Assembly: GCA_038040485.1 (NCBI GenBank)
Contig: JBBPIE010000020.1
Location: forward strand, 58,899 to 122,898
Origin: Onstottus_B arcticum
GTDB lineage: Bacteria; Acidobacteriota; Blastocatellia; UBA7656
Direction: 5' to 3'
Length of the DNA: 64,000 nucleotides
The translations under genes and the position numbers were made by a program. Every line of letters starts with the position of its first letter. Position 1 is the stretch's first letter. This document shows, piece after piece, positions 33,517 to 42,900 of the stretch. The notes under the pieces are model-generated. The model was not told the origin of the DNA and made no database searches. It saw nothing but the letters and a program-made list of their open reading frames with translations.

Positions 33517-34449
33517 CTACTCGCGGTCCGGCGATTCCGGATGCGACGGGGAAGCGTAGTTCAACTCGCCGGCCTCGATCGCGACTTTCAAGCGGTTCTG
33601 TCTCGGCGGCAGCGGGCAAGTCGCGAACTGTGTGAAGGCGCACGGCGGGTTTTCCGCGCGGTTGAAATCGAGCGTGACCTTGCCGTCTTGCGGCAACGCA
33701 GTGTAGAGAAATCGCCCTGCGCCATAGGTTGTCTTGTTGTTAGTCCGATCGGCGAAGATAAAGAAGAGCTTGTCCTTGCCTTCGAGAATCGGTTCCAGAC
33801 GATACTCTTTTCCCCCGAAGGTGAACACGGCATAACCAGGACTCGGCATCTTGCTCACGTCGCCGAGCACGTTGGCTATATGAATGTCCTTGGGCTTATC
33901 GTAAGCCACGAAACGAGCTGTGATTCGATACGCTTCTTTCACCGGAAACCACCGCATGCCTTTGAACTCACGGCGTCGTTTGCTGTTCAGATCCTTCACT
34001 CTGATGCCGTAGCGTTCGCCTCGTTTGATGACGATCATCGAGAGCGAGCCGAGACGCACCACGTCAGGCAATAGCTTCTCATCCGTTTTCATCTCGAGCG
34101 TCGTGGCCGGCTTGCCGTTGAACGTAACAGGTGCGCCGCCTTCTACTCGAAGAGTCGTCTTGCCTTCGTGGAACTCGAACACGCCGGCTTGCGGCGGCGC
34201 CGATCCTTCGGGAAGCACTATTTCGTTTGAAGGATCAGCGCCGAACCGATTCTCACCTTCCTTGAGCCAGAACAATCCGGCTACCGACAACCATCCGTTT
34301 TCGGCTTTAAGCTCGGCTTCGCGCTCCGCTCTGAACTTCGCGACTTCATCGCGATATGAATCTTTGCCGGACGCGCCGGTGTTCGCCGTCATCGCCGAGA
34401 TCAGCGCGAGCGCGAGCGCCGCGCCGGTTACTTCAGCCGCCAACTTCAT
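33517..34449 (-). CDS. DUF1684 secreted protein
   Basis: 310 aa with an N-terminal signal (AAEVTGAALALALISAMTA). The family hallmarks are present: YRDEVAKFRAEREAELKAE, NGWLSVAGLFWLKEGENRFG, KGMRWFPVKEAYRI and the C-terminal FNRAENPPCAFTQFATCPLP with PPRQNRL. DUF1684 proteins are widespread and uncharacterised. It converges on lysC with only 3 bp between the stops. Confidence 0.88.
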   Translation of the reverse strand: MKLAAEVTGAALALALISAMTANTGASGKDSYRDEVAKFRAEREAELKAENGWLSVAGLFWLKEGENRFGADPSNEIVLPEGSAPPQAGVFEFHEGKTTLRVEGGAPVTFNGKPATTLEMKTDEKLLPDVVRLGSLSMIVIKRGERYGIRVKDLNSKRRREFKGMRWFPVKEAYRITARFVAYDKPKDIHIANVLGDVSKMPSPGYAVFTFGGKEYRLEPILEGKDKLFFIFADRTNNKTTYGAGRFLYTALPQDGKVTLDFNRAENPPCAFTQFATCPLPPRQNRLKVAIEAGELNYASPSHPESPDRE

Positions 34450-34483
34450 TGGTTGTCCTTTCTAATGCCCCAGGCGAGCTTCA

Positions 34484-35077
34484 TCAAGTCTTCGCAGCCG
34501 CGGCCTTTCCAACCTCGGTTGCTTCCGGGTCTTCGAGAAGACGTCCGCTTCGCACGTCATAAACAAAACCGTAGATCGGAATCTCGGGCGACACAAGCGG
34601 ATGGTTGCGAATGCGCCGCACGTCTTCAACAACGCTGGAGGTCTCATCTTTGAACGCCAGCCAGTCGATGAACTGGCCTTCGGTTGAGCCTGGTCCTTCA
34701 CCCGAATCGTGCCACCCGGTCTCGTCGATCGAGGCCGTCTTCAGGCTGCTCTCCAGCAGGCCGCGAATGGTCTCGTCGGTAAACAGCGCCATCCCGCAAT
34801 CGGTGTGATGAATGACGAACCACTCGCGGGTCCCGAGCAGCTTGTAAGAGATCACCAGCGACCGGATCGCGTCGTCGCTTGCGCGGCCGCCGGCGTTTCG
34901 GATCACGTGCGCATCTCCTTCCGCCAGCCCCGCGTATTTGGCTGGGTCGAGCCGCGCGTCCATGCAAGTCAGAATCGCGAATCGCCGCGCGGGCGGCAGC
35001 GCGAGGTTCTTCTTCTCACCAAAACTCACAGCATAGGCTTTATTGGCCGACAGTACTTCTTCAAGAATGTTGCTCAT
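34484..35077 (-). CDS. Beta-class carbonic anhydrase
   Basis: 197 aa. Interconverts CO2 and bicarbonate. The zinc and catalytic motif CMDARLD (about 38-44) and the second zinc motif HHTDCGM (about 90-96) are both present, with RNAGGRASDDAIRSL between them. Length and motifs match the short, plant-type-distant beta-CA group common in soil bacteria. 34 bp upstream of the DUF1684 gene in the same direction, so a joint transcript is possible. Confidence 0.93.
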   Translation of the reverse strand: MSNILEEVLSANKAYAVSFGEKKNLALPPARRFAILTCMDARLDPAKYAGLAEGDAHVIRNAGGRASDDAIRSLVISYKLLGTREWFVIHHTDCGMALFTDETIRGLLESSLKTASIDETGWHDSGEGPGSTEGQFIDWLAFKDETSSVVEDVRRIRNHPLVSPEIPIYGFVYDVRSGRLLEDPEATEVGKAAAAKT

Positions 35078-35181
35078 GATGTGTTCCTTTCATTCTCTGC
35101 CGACAAGTCCGGCAGATGTTGGATTCCGGCTGAGCATCGACAGCTCGGACGATTGTTGACTTGGGTGATTACTTATTTGAT

Positions 35182-35203
35182 GGCCAACCGGAGGGGGTTG
35201 GCC
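35182..35203. other. Perfect 8-bp hairpin in an intergenic region
   Basis: GGCCAACC and GGTTGGCC pair across 6 nt. The 297 bp from carbonic anhydrase to the next gene hold nothing else. No strong T run on either side. Confidence 0.5.
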
Positions 35204-35374
35204 TAGTTACAGATGCAGGATAACAGAGCGCACGATGCGTTTGCGTAAGCTGTTGGTGAATGAGCTGGAAATCTAGTCGATCGCGTCATGCTTAAACCTG
35301 CCTGATAGAGTTTCTACAGGAGAGGTCGGGAACTCGTCAAACGCAGGCCGACGGCGGTGTTTCCAATTTGTGAG

Positions 35375-35851
35375 TCATTTCGTCGTTCTCTGTTTGATCC
35401 AGTATTCACGGAAGGCTCTCAGTCGAGGCAGGGATTCGCGGTCGCGTGCTCTGTTTGCAGCGGCTTTGCTGGCGATGATGTCGTCGGGATGACACACTGG
35501 AAAGCCTTCAACATCGACATGGCGTTTCCAGGCGTCGTCGAACCGCTCGATTCCGTCCGGAGCGAAGATAAGATCGAGATCGAAGGGCCCGTTCTTCAAC
35601 TGAACGAAATCCTTTCCCCGCCCGATCTCGGCCGTTTGTTCCTGAGTCAGAGTGAATCCCAGGTCTCGTAGCGCTGCTACGATCGCAAGTCCGTTTCCCG
35701 GTGAGCGGTCTACAAACACATCCGCGTCCTGTGTTGTGTCGGGGAAGCCAAGCAGTATGGCGCCGGATTTTCCAATGAACAAATATCGGACGCCGGTTCG
35801 CTTGAACGCATCGCGGATTTCCTGAGCCTGCCGGTAGTCAAACACGCCCAT
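35375..35851 (-). CDS. Nucleotidyltransferase-like protein
   Basis: 158 aa starting MGVFDYRQAQEIRDAFKRTG. The stretch YLFIGKSGAILLGFPDTTQD followed by ADVFVDRS matches the catalytic G-G/S and DxD region of small nucleotidyltransferase-fold proteins, including those in toxin-antitoxin pairs of the AbiEii/DUF6036 kind. A second acidic region is FDLDLIFAPDGIERF. It overlaps the preceding 82-aa gene by 14 bp. Function and activity are not established; the paired layout suggests a TA-like module. Confidence 0.65.
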   Translation of the reverse strand: MGVFDYRQAQEIRDAFKRTGVRYLFIGKSGAILLGFPDTTQDADVFVDRSPGNGLAIVAALRDLGFTLTQEQTAEIGRGKDFVQLKNGPFDLDLIFAPDGIERFDDAWKRHVDVEGFPVCHPDDIIASKAAANRARDRESLPRLRAFREYWIKQRTTK

Positions 35852-36086
35852 AGCCTAACCATGAAGGGAGGTTATCTTCACACCAGCGCCGGTAGTCTTC
35901 CATCGTGTCGAAAGAGCGATAGGTGGCATCGTCCATAACAGGTTTGTAGGTTTTGATGAACGCATAGCGCATTCGCAGCTCGAGAGGGCGGCGCGCCGCT
36001 GCTTCAAATTCTTCGAGCCATTCCTGCGGTATGGACGAATCCTTTTCACCAGCCTGTGTCTCGATCGTGTCAGCCTCGTTGATCAT
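35838..36086 (-). CDS. Hypothetical protein paired with the nucleotidyltransferase
   Basis: 82 aa starting MINEADTIETQAGEKDSSIP, with an acidic N-terminal part and then the charged region EWLEEFEAAARRPLELRMRY and FDTMEDYRRWCEDNLPSWLG. No recognised domain or membrane segment. Its 3' end overlaps the nucleotidyltransferase gene, so translation is probably coupled and the two proteins are likely partners (inference). Confidence 0.6.
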   Translation of the reverse strand: MINEADTIETQAGEKDSSIPQEWLEEFEAAARRPLELRMRYAFIKTYKPVMDDATYRSFDTMEDYRRWCEDNLPSWLGYGRV

Positions 36087-36255
36087 TATCTTCTTGCTCC
36101 CACCTTCCGACTAGCGCGAATCTAACATGGCACTCCCCGCGCTACAACATTCGACAGGTTCTCAAACGGCTTACCGAGGATCTTGCTCGGCCAGCCTCGT
36201 CACCAGGAGTCGAGCTAATTGACCCCGATTGACCGAAGGTGTATCCTTAGCCTCG

Positions 36256-36362
36256 TTGACAATTCGTCGTGGCGATTTAAGGTAAATTGCTCCACGTAAA
36301 AAACTGCTAAACGGCCCGGATTCAGCCCTGCGCAAGTTTAGCGCGGGGCTTTTGATTTTTGG
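36256..36362 (+). promoter_or_regulatory. Structured leader with terminator before the methionine-cycle fusion gene
   Basis: TTGACA at 36256-36261 is a candidate -35 box; the -10 is unclear. Downstream, AGCCCTGCGC (36324-36333) and GCGCGGGGCT (36341-36350) form a 10-bp stem with one G-U pair, followed by TTTTGATTTTT: an intrinsic terminator just before the gene. GCTAAAC (36306-36312) is complementary to GTTTAGC (36336-36342), which covers the terminator loop and the start of its right arm. The two pairings compete or form a pseudoknot. This looks like a small ligand-sensing or attenuating leader; I could not match it to a known SAM, SAH or cobalamin riboswitch. Confidence 0.55.
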
Positions 36363-36381
36363 AGGACGTGCGCAACTTGAT

Positions 36382-38211
36382 ATGAGAGACTTTCGCAACG
36401 CAGTAACCGATGATCGAGTTTACGTCTTCGACGGCGCGATGGGCACCGAGCTCTACTCGCGCGGCGTGTACATCAACCGCTGCTACGACGAGCTGAACGT
36501 GTTGAGTCCCGATCTCGTGCTCTCCGTCCAACGCGACTACGTCAAGGCCGGCGCCGACATCATCGAAACCAACACCTACGGCGCGAACCGCATCAAGCTC
36601 GGCGGATACGGCCTCGAAGACAAGACCTTCGAGATAAACCACGCGGGCGCGCGGATAGCTCGTGAAGCCGCCGGCGAGCGCGCCTTCGTCGCCGGCGCGA
36701 TCGGGCCGCTCGGCATTCGAATCGAGCCCTACGGCGCAACTTCAGTCGAAGAAGCAAGAGCAATCTTTCGCGCGCAAGCGGAAGGACTCGTCGAGGGCGG
36801 GGTCGATCTCATCGTGCTCGAAACCTTCTCGGACCTTGCGGAGATACAACAAGCCGTGCTCGCTGTTCGCTCGTTGTGCGACCTCCCGATCGTCGCACAG
36901 ATGACGATTCAAACCGATGGCAGCACCAGCTACGGAACCTCGCCTGAACTTCTTGCCCAGCAACTCGACGAGTGGGGCGCGGACGTGATCGGGCTCAACT
37001 GCTCGGTCGGTCCGGCGACCATGCTTGAAGGCATAGAGAAGATGCGCCAGGTAACAAGGCGCAAGCTTGCTGCTCAACCAAACGGCGGGATGCCGCGGCA
37101 GGTTGACGGCCGAATGTTTTACATGGCTTCGCCGGAGTACATGGCCAAGTACGCGAAGCGGCTGATTCAAGCGGGCGCGAAGTTCGTCGGCGGCTGCTGC
37201 GGCACCACGCCAAAGCACATAAAGGAAATCGCGAACGCGGCGGCGGCGCTTTCGCCTGGCCGCTCGGTCGTGCGCGTCTTTGTTCCCGAAGAGAAGCCGC
37301 TCGACGTCGAGGTAGTTCCGCGCGCCGAACGGTCCCGGCTTGCGGCAAAGATCTGCGCAGGCGAGTTTGTCACATCGGTCGAGATCGTTCCGCCAAAAGG
37401 CTGCGACCCGTCGAAGATGCTCGCGAGCACGAAGCTTTTGAAAGACGCGGGCGTCGACGCCGTTAATGTGCCCGACGGGCCGCGCGCGCAATCGCGAATG
37501 GGCGTGCTTGCAGTCTCGACCTTGATCGAGCAACGGGTCGGCATCGAAACCGTTGTGCACTACTGCTGCCGCGATCGGAATCTTCTTGGGATGACAAGCG
37601 ACTTGCTCGGAGCCGGCGGACTCGGGCTGAGGAATCTGCTGATCATCACCGGTGATCCGCCGAAGATGGGACCTTACCCTGAAGCGACCGCGGTCTTTGA
37701 CATCGACTCGATCGGGTTGGTGAATCTTGTGAATCGGTTGAACCACGGGCTGGACATTGGCGGCAATCCGATCGGCAAGCCCACATCGTTTTACATCGGC
37801 GTGGGAGTCAACCCGTGCGCGGTCGATATGGATTACGAGCTGCGGCGCTTCGAATGGAAGGTGGAAGCGGGCGCCGAGTACGCGATCACGCAGCCGACGT
37901 TTGACGTCAAGCAGCTTCGCGATTTTCTGAAGCGCATAGAGCATTGCCGCATACCGGTCATCGCGGGAATCTGGCCGCTTGTGAGCTATCGCAACGCCGA
38001 GTTTCTGGCCAACGAAGTTCCGGGAGTAGTCGTGCCGCCGGAAGTGCTTCGTAGAATGGAACGAATCACGGACAAGGACGCGGCTCGCGAAGAGGGACTT
38101 GCGATAGCGCGCGAGACACTGCTTGAAGTGAAAGATCTTGTGCAAGGCGTCCAGGTGTCGGCGCCGTTCGGGAGGGTGCAGTACGCGCTTGATGTCTTCA
38201 GCGTGTTGTGA
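36382..38211 (+). CDS. Homocysteine S-methyltransferase / 5,10-methylene-THF reductase fusion
   Basis: 609 aa from ATG 36382. N-terminal Hcy-methyltransferase domain (about 1-290): DGAMGTELYSRG, ETNTYGANR, and zinc cysteines in GLNCSVGP and VGGCCGTTP. C-terminal MTHFR domain (about 310-600): SVEIVPPKGCDPSK, HYCCRDRN, ITGDPPKMGPYP and TQPTFD, for FAD and folate binding. The fusion resembles Bacillus YitJ: it makes methyl-THF and may pass the methyl group to homocysteine. It stands ahead of metH, with a regulated leader. The nearest GGAGG (36361) is 16 nt from the ATG, further than usual. Confidence 0.93.
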   Translation: MRDFRNAVTDDRVYVFDGAMGTELYSRGVYINRCYDELNVLSPDLVLSVQRDYVKAGADIIETNTYGANRIKLGGYGLEDKTFEINHAGARIAREAAGERAFVAGAIGPLGIRIEPYGATSVEEARAIFRAQAEGLVEGGVDLIVLETFSDLAEIQQAVLAVRSLCDLPIVAQMTIQTDGSTSYGTSPELLAQQLDEWGADVIGLNCSVGPATMLEGIEKMRQVTRRKLAAQPNGGMPRQVDGRMFYMASPEYMAKYAKRLIQAGAKFVGGCCGTTPKHIKEIANAAAALSPGRSVVRVFVPEEKPLDVEVVPRAERSRLAAKICAGEFVTSVEIVPPKGCDPSKMLASTKLLKDAGVDAVNVPDGPRAQSRMGVLAVSTLIEQRVGIETVVHYCCRDRNLLGMTSDLLGAGGLGLRNLLIITGDPPKMGPYPEATAVFDIDSIGLVNLVNRLNHGLDIGGNPIGKPTSFYIGVGVNPCAVDMDYELRRFEWKVEAGAEYAITQPTFDVKQLRDFLKRIEHCRIPVIAGIWPLVSYRNAEFLANEVPGVVVPPEVLRRMERITDKDAAREEGLAIARETLLEVKDLVQGVQVSAPFGRVQYALDVFSVL

Positions 38212-38255
38212 TTGGTTTGTAGTTCAGAGAGTGTTACCGCTTGTGGGAGGATCGA

Positions 38256-38831
38256 ATGCCAAGTACTGCTAACCACAGAGACACAGAGACACAGAGGGGG
38301 CGCAGAGAAGCTCTGTGCCGGCTCTGTGTCTCTGCGTCTCTGTGGTTAATCAGTCTCGCGGTTATGAGCGTGTTGCTTTCACAGCCGTCGCACGCGCAAC
38401 AACGCATAACGACTCCCACGTTGCGCGGCTATCTCGACAAGATGGGCTTGCAGTACGTGGCTCATCCTAAGACCGCCGACACGCTTGTCGTGCCTCGCAC
38501 CAAGAACGAACATGCCGAAAGGCTCGACCTGTACGTCGAGATTCGAAAGGACCAATCCCTGGTGCTTTCGGCCTACGCTAAGAACAAGGGCCGGTACTTC
38601 AATCTTGCGCGGGTGAACGAGCGCGAGAAGCTGTTCCAGAAACTGCTCGAAGCAAACCATCGCTCGTTCTCGACGTTTTTCGTAGACGATCAGGGAGACA
38701 TCGGAGTGCGATTCACTTTCACGACCGAGAACGGCGTGGGCTTCGAGTCGTTCAAGGTGGCGGTGACTGAGGTGCTGAGAATCGCTGACCAATACACTCC
38801 GATTCTTGACGGGTTCATGCGTAAGGATTGA
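38256..38831 (+). CDS. Secreted YbjN-like protein 1, with repeat-encoded N terminus
   Basis: 191 aa from ATG 38256, which has GGGAGG 5 nt upstream. The dispersed repeat at 38271-38347 lies just inside the coding region, so residues NHRDTETQRGRREALCRLC and VSASLW are repeat-derived. They form the basic N region and part of the hydrophobic core of the signal peptide, which continues LISLAVMSVLLSQPSHAQQ. The mature protein has a YbjN-like sensory-domain pattern (LRGYLDKMGLQYVA, then FFVDDQGDIGVRFTF). It is paralogous to the next gene. No activity can be named. Confidence 0.75.
   Translation: MPSTANHRDTETQRGRREALCRLCVSASLWLISLAVMSVLLSQPSHAQQRITTPTLRGYLDKMGLQYVAHPKTADTLVVPRTKNEHAERLDLYVEIRKDQSLVLSAYAKNKGRYFNLARVNEREKLFQKLLEANHRSFSTFFVDDQGDIGVRFTFTTENGVGFESFKVAVTEVLRIADQYTPILDGFMRKD
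38271..38347. repeat. Inverted repeat, family C (ACAGAGACACAGAG)
   Basis: Arms 38271-38296 (AACCACAGAGACACAGAG and on) and 38322-38347 (ending TCTCTGTGGTT) are inverted copies with one mismatch. The element is translated as part of the YbjN-like gene. A degraded relative is at 14465-14560. Confidence 0.9.
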
Positions 38832-38835
38832 AGGC

Positions 38836-38904
38836 TGGGAGCGCAGGCGTCTCGCCCGCATTCTCGAATTGTCAACGTCGGCGGGCGAGACGCCCGCGCT
38901 CCCA
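38836..38904. repeat. Inverted repeat, family B
   Basis: Arms 38836-38859 and 38881-38904, core GGGCGTCTCGCCCGC, loop 21 nt. It fills the space between the two YbjN-like genes. The GAGGTG ribosome site of the second gene starts right at its edge. Confidence 0.92.
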
Positions 38905-38916
38905 GAGGTGAACCAT

Positions 38917-39513
38917 ATGAAAAAGAGTTTGATCGCAGCGATACCGATCGCGCTTGTCGTCCTCGGAAGCCAGGTGCTGGCTCAAGACCCGGCGACACCC
39001 GGTCAGGAGCCAAAAGTGCCGCGCCCAGTCGTCAGGCTTTCGTTCACCGAGCGGATGAAGCAATACCTTCAACGCACCGGCGCGACCATCGACGAGGCGA
39101 AGAGTTCGTCCGAGATGGTCGTGACAAATTACCCCGATCCCAAGGGCGGCAAGATCACAGTGGTAATCGTCAACGACCGGCGCAAGAACCTGCTCGGCTT
39201 TTACATATACAACTTCGGCAACGTGAAGAATGTGACCAACAAGGAAGAAATCTACAAATATCTTCTCTCGACAAACGACGCGATAACGATCGGGAGCTTC
39301 TTTGTGGATGGCGAAGAAGACATCGGCTACAAGTACATGGTTTCGAGCGCACAGGCGATGACGCACCAGACGTTCGAGACTCTGTATACGACGATGGCGG
39401 CGGTGGCTCGCGAACGCAAGCCTGAGATACGCCAGTTGCTAGCGGGCAACAAGGACGAGAAGGGCCCGGAAGTGAAGAAGGCAGCGGAGGAAAAGCCGCC
39501 TGAGAAAGACTAG
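38917..39513 (+). CDS. Secreted YbjN-like protein 2
   Basis: 198 aa from ATG 38917 (GAGGTG 6 nt upstream). Signal peptide KKSLIAAIPIALVVLGSQVL, cleavage near LAQD. The mature part shares with the previous protein the MKQYLQRTGATIDE start and the block SFFVDGEEDIGYKYMVS, then an FETLYTTMAAVA helix. The C-terminal 25 residues are a Lys/Glu-rich tail. The two proteins appear to be products of an old tandem duplication. A YbjN-type ligand or partner sensor is possible (family inference); nothing catalytic is visible. Confidence 0.75.
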   Translation: MKKSLIAAIPIALVVLGSQVLAQDPATPGQEPKVPRPVVRLSFTERMKQYLQRTGATIDEAKSSSEMVVTNYPDPKGGKITVVIVNDRRKNLLGFYIYNFGNVKNVTNKEEIYKYLLSTNDAITIGSFFVDGEEDIGYKYMVSSAQAMTHQTFETLYTTMAAVARERKPEIRQLLAGNKDEKGPEVKKAAEEKPPEKD

Positions 39514-39523
39514 CGAGACGTTT

Positions 39524-39892
39524 ATGAATCCAGCAAGAATAGTGATGGCCTATTTGGCGGCGCCGTTGATAACGACTTCACTATTCATGCTATGGGATGC
39601 TCTGGGCGGCTCTTTTCACCTTCACAACTTTCCATCTCTGTTGCTTATATTCTGCATTCCACATTTATTGGCAACGTTGTTGTGGATGCCGTTCCTTCTC
39701 TCGCGTGAGTCCAGACGTTTTGGCAGGCTGTTCTATCTCGGAGCCGGCGCGGTTAGCGGATTCCTGACTGCGGCGTTAGCGTCGGTGTTGTTCGGAAGTT
39801 CCTTTCAGATCTACATGGGATTCGCGATTTGCGGCGCTTTGTCGGCCTCGATCTTTCGAGAAATCGCGGTAACCGGAGAAGAAACGATTTAG
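39524..39892 (+). CDS. Four-helix membrane protein
   Basis: 122 aa starting MNPARIVMAYLAAPLITTSL. Four hydrophobic segments: IVMAYLAAPLITTSLFML, LLLIFCIPHLLATLLWMPF, LFYLGAGAVSGFLTAALASV and IYMGFAICGALSASIF. Charged residues lie in the loops (SRESRRFGR). No recognised family. It is packed 10 bp after the YbjN-like gene and 13 bp before metH, so it is probably in the same transcript. Confidence 0.65.
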   Translation: MNPARIVMAYLAAPLITTSLFMLWDALGGSFHLHNFPSLLLIFCIPHLLATLLWMPFLLSRESRRFGRLFYLGAGAVSGFLTAALASVLFGSSFQIYMGFAICGALSASIFREIAVTGEETI

Positions 39893-39905
39893 CTCGAGTT
39901 GCTTA

Positions 39906-42900
39906 ATGGAAGACCGAGACCAACGCAAACAACTAATCGAAGCCCTGCTGGCCGAGCGCATACTCGTGCTCGACGGAGCGACCGGCACCGCGCTTCAAGC
40001 TTGCGACCTCACCGCTGAAGACTTCGGCGGCGTGCAACTCGAAGGCTGCAACGAGAACCTCGTGCTCACCCGACCCGATGTGATCCTCGACGTGCATCGC
40101 GGCTATCTCGAAGCCGGCGCCGACATCGTCGAGACAAACACCTTCGGCGGCACCGCAATAGTCCTCGCCGAGTATGCGCTCCAAGACAAAGTTCACATCA
40201 TCAATGAAACCGCCGCGCGTTTGGCTCGCCAGGCCGCAGCCGAGTTCTCGACTTCCAGCAAGCCTCGCTTCGTAGCCGGCTCGATGGGACCGACAACTAA
40301 AGCCATCTCGGTCACCGGCGGCGTGACCTTTGATCAGATTATTGAGAACTTTCACGATCAAGCGGCTGGGCTTGTCGCCGGTGGCGCCGACATCCTGATA
40401 GTCGAAACGCAACAAGACACTCGCAACGTGAAAGCCGCGTTGATCGGCATCTGGCGATTATTTGAAGAACTGGGCTTCAAAGTGCCGGTTATGGTCTCAG
40501 GCACAATCGAAGCGATGGGCACGATGCTCGCCGGCCAGACCGTTGAAGCGTTTGCGACTTCGATGATGCACGCCGAGTTGTTGTCTCTCGGGTTGAATTG
40601 CGCGACCGGACCCGAGTTCATGACCGATCACGTGCGTTCTCTTGCGGGTCTGACCGAGAACCGCGTCTCGTGCATTCCAAACGCCGGCTTGCCGAACGAA
40701 GACGGGGTCTATCTCGAAACGCCCGAGACTTTCAGCGCGACGATCGAACGCTTTGTCGATCACGGCTGGATCAATCTTGTAGGCGGCTGTTGCGGGACTA
40801 CAGCGGCTCACATCCGCGCGCTTGCGCAGATGGTCGAAGGCAAACGCCCGCGAGTTCCCGCCCACCATCATCGCACGCTCTTCTCCGGAATTGACTTTGT
40901 CGAAGCCTCGGACGACCAGCGCCCGTTGATCGTCGGAGAGCGCACCAACGAAGTCGGCTCGCGCAAGTTCAAACGCCTGATCACAGATGAGAAATACGAA
41001 GAGGCGGCCGAGATCGCTCGGCAACAGGTCAAAAGCGGCGCGCAGATCTGCGACGTCAACCTGCAAAACGCCGACCGCGAAGAGTTGTACGACGTCGATC
41101 GCTTCTACGAAAAAATGATCCGGGTGGTCAAGGCTCCGATCATGGTCGACACCACCGACCCTGTAGCGATGGAGCGCGCGCTGACCTACTGCCAGGGCAA
41201 GTCGATCATCAACTCGATCAACCTGGAAGACGGGCTCGACAAGTTCGAGCGCGTCACCCCGCTCGCTCGCAAGTACGGCGCGGCGCTGATCGTCGGCTGC
41301 ATCGACGAGGACAAAGATCAAGCCCAGGCAATCACGCGCGAGCGGAAGCTCGAAGTTGCGCGGCGCTCCGTCAAGCTGCTGACCGAAGACTTTGGCATTC
41401 GCGCCGAAGACATCATCATCGACCCGCTTGTCTTTCCCTGCGCGACCGGCGACGCGAACTACACCGGCAGCGCGGTCGAGACAATCGAAGGCGTGCGCTT
41501 GATCAAGCAGGAGATTCCGCACGTCAAAACCTTGCTCGGGATCAGCAACGTCTCGTTCGGCTTGCCCGACGCGGGTCGCGAAGTCTTGAACTCGGTCTTT
41601 CTCTATCACTGCACAAAAGCCGGGCTTGATCTCGCGATCGTCAATTCGGAGAAGCTCGAACGCTACGCTTCCATCCCGGAAGAAGAGCGTCATCTCTCCG
41701 AAGACCTGTTGTGGAACCGCGGAGACGATCCGATCGCCGCATTCGCCGCGCACTTCCGCAGTGCGACTTCGCGAAACAAGAAAATAGCGTCCGACCTGCC
41801 GCTGGATGAACGGATCGGCAACTACATCATCGAAGGTACAAAGGAAGGCTTGATCGCCGACCTCGAAGTAAAGCTCAAAGAGGCCGCGCCGCTCGACATC
41901 ATCAACGGTCCGCTGATGGCGGGAATGTCGGAAGTCGGCCGGCTCTTCAACAACAACGAACTGATCGTCGCCGAAGTGCTTCAGTCAGCCGAAGCCATGA
42001 AAGCCGCGGTCTCTTATCTCGAACAGTTCATGGAGAAGAAGGCGGATAGCACGCGCGGGCGGATCATTCTGGCTACTGTGAAGGGGGACGTTCACGATAT
42101 CGGCAAGAACCTTGTAGACATTATCATGTCCAACAACGGCTATGAGGTCGTGAACCTCGGCATCAAAGTCCCGCCCGAGGTTTTGATTCAAGCCGTGCGA
42201 CAACACAAACCCGACGCGATCGGACTCTCGGGCCTGTTGGTGAAGTCGGCCCAGCAGATGGTGCTCACCGCCGAAGACTTGAAGGACTCGGGGATCAACC
42301 TGCCTTTGCTGGTCGGAGGCGCGGCGCTGTCGGACCGCTTCACACGCGGGAAGATCGCCCCGGCTTATGGCAACACGGTTGTGTACGCTAACGACGCGAT
42401 GAACGGGTTGGACATCTTGAACAAGCTGATGAACCCGAGTTCGCGCGCGAAGCTCGAAAGCGATTTGCTCGAACGAGACCTCGGCGTTGTCCCTCGTGTG
42501 TCGGAACCATTACTTGCTGAAACCGAACACCGCAGCTCCAGGATCTCGCTCGACGTTCCGATTCCGCCGGCGCCCGATCTCGACCGTCACGTCTTAGAAG
42601 TGCGCGACCTTGACGCGGTTTGGAGCTACATCAACCCGCAGATGCTGTACGGGCGGCATCTGGGCTTGCGCGGCAAGTTCACCGAGCTGCTTGCGTCAGG
42701 CGATCGGCTCGCTCAGGAACTTGAACACACAATCGATCGCGTGAAAGGGGAATGCCGCGCCGGCGCGATGCGCGTTCGAGTCGTGTGGCAGTTCTTTGAA
42801 GCCGAACCGGAAGGCAACGCGATCCACTTGTTCGCCAGTGATCCGCGTGACTCCGCGTCATCCGCGGCCGAACGGGAAGGCAGCGCGATCCACCGTTTCG

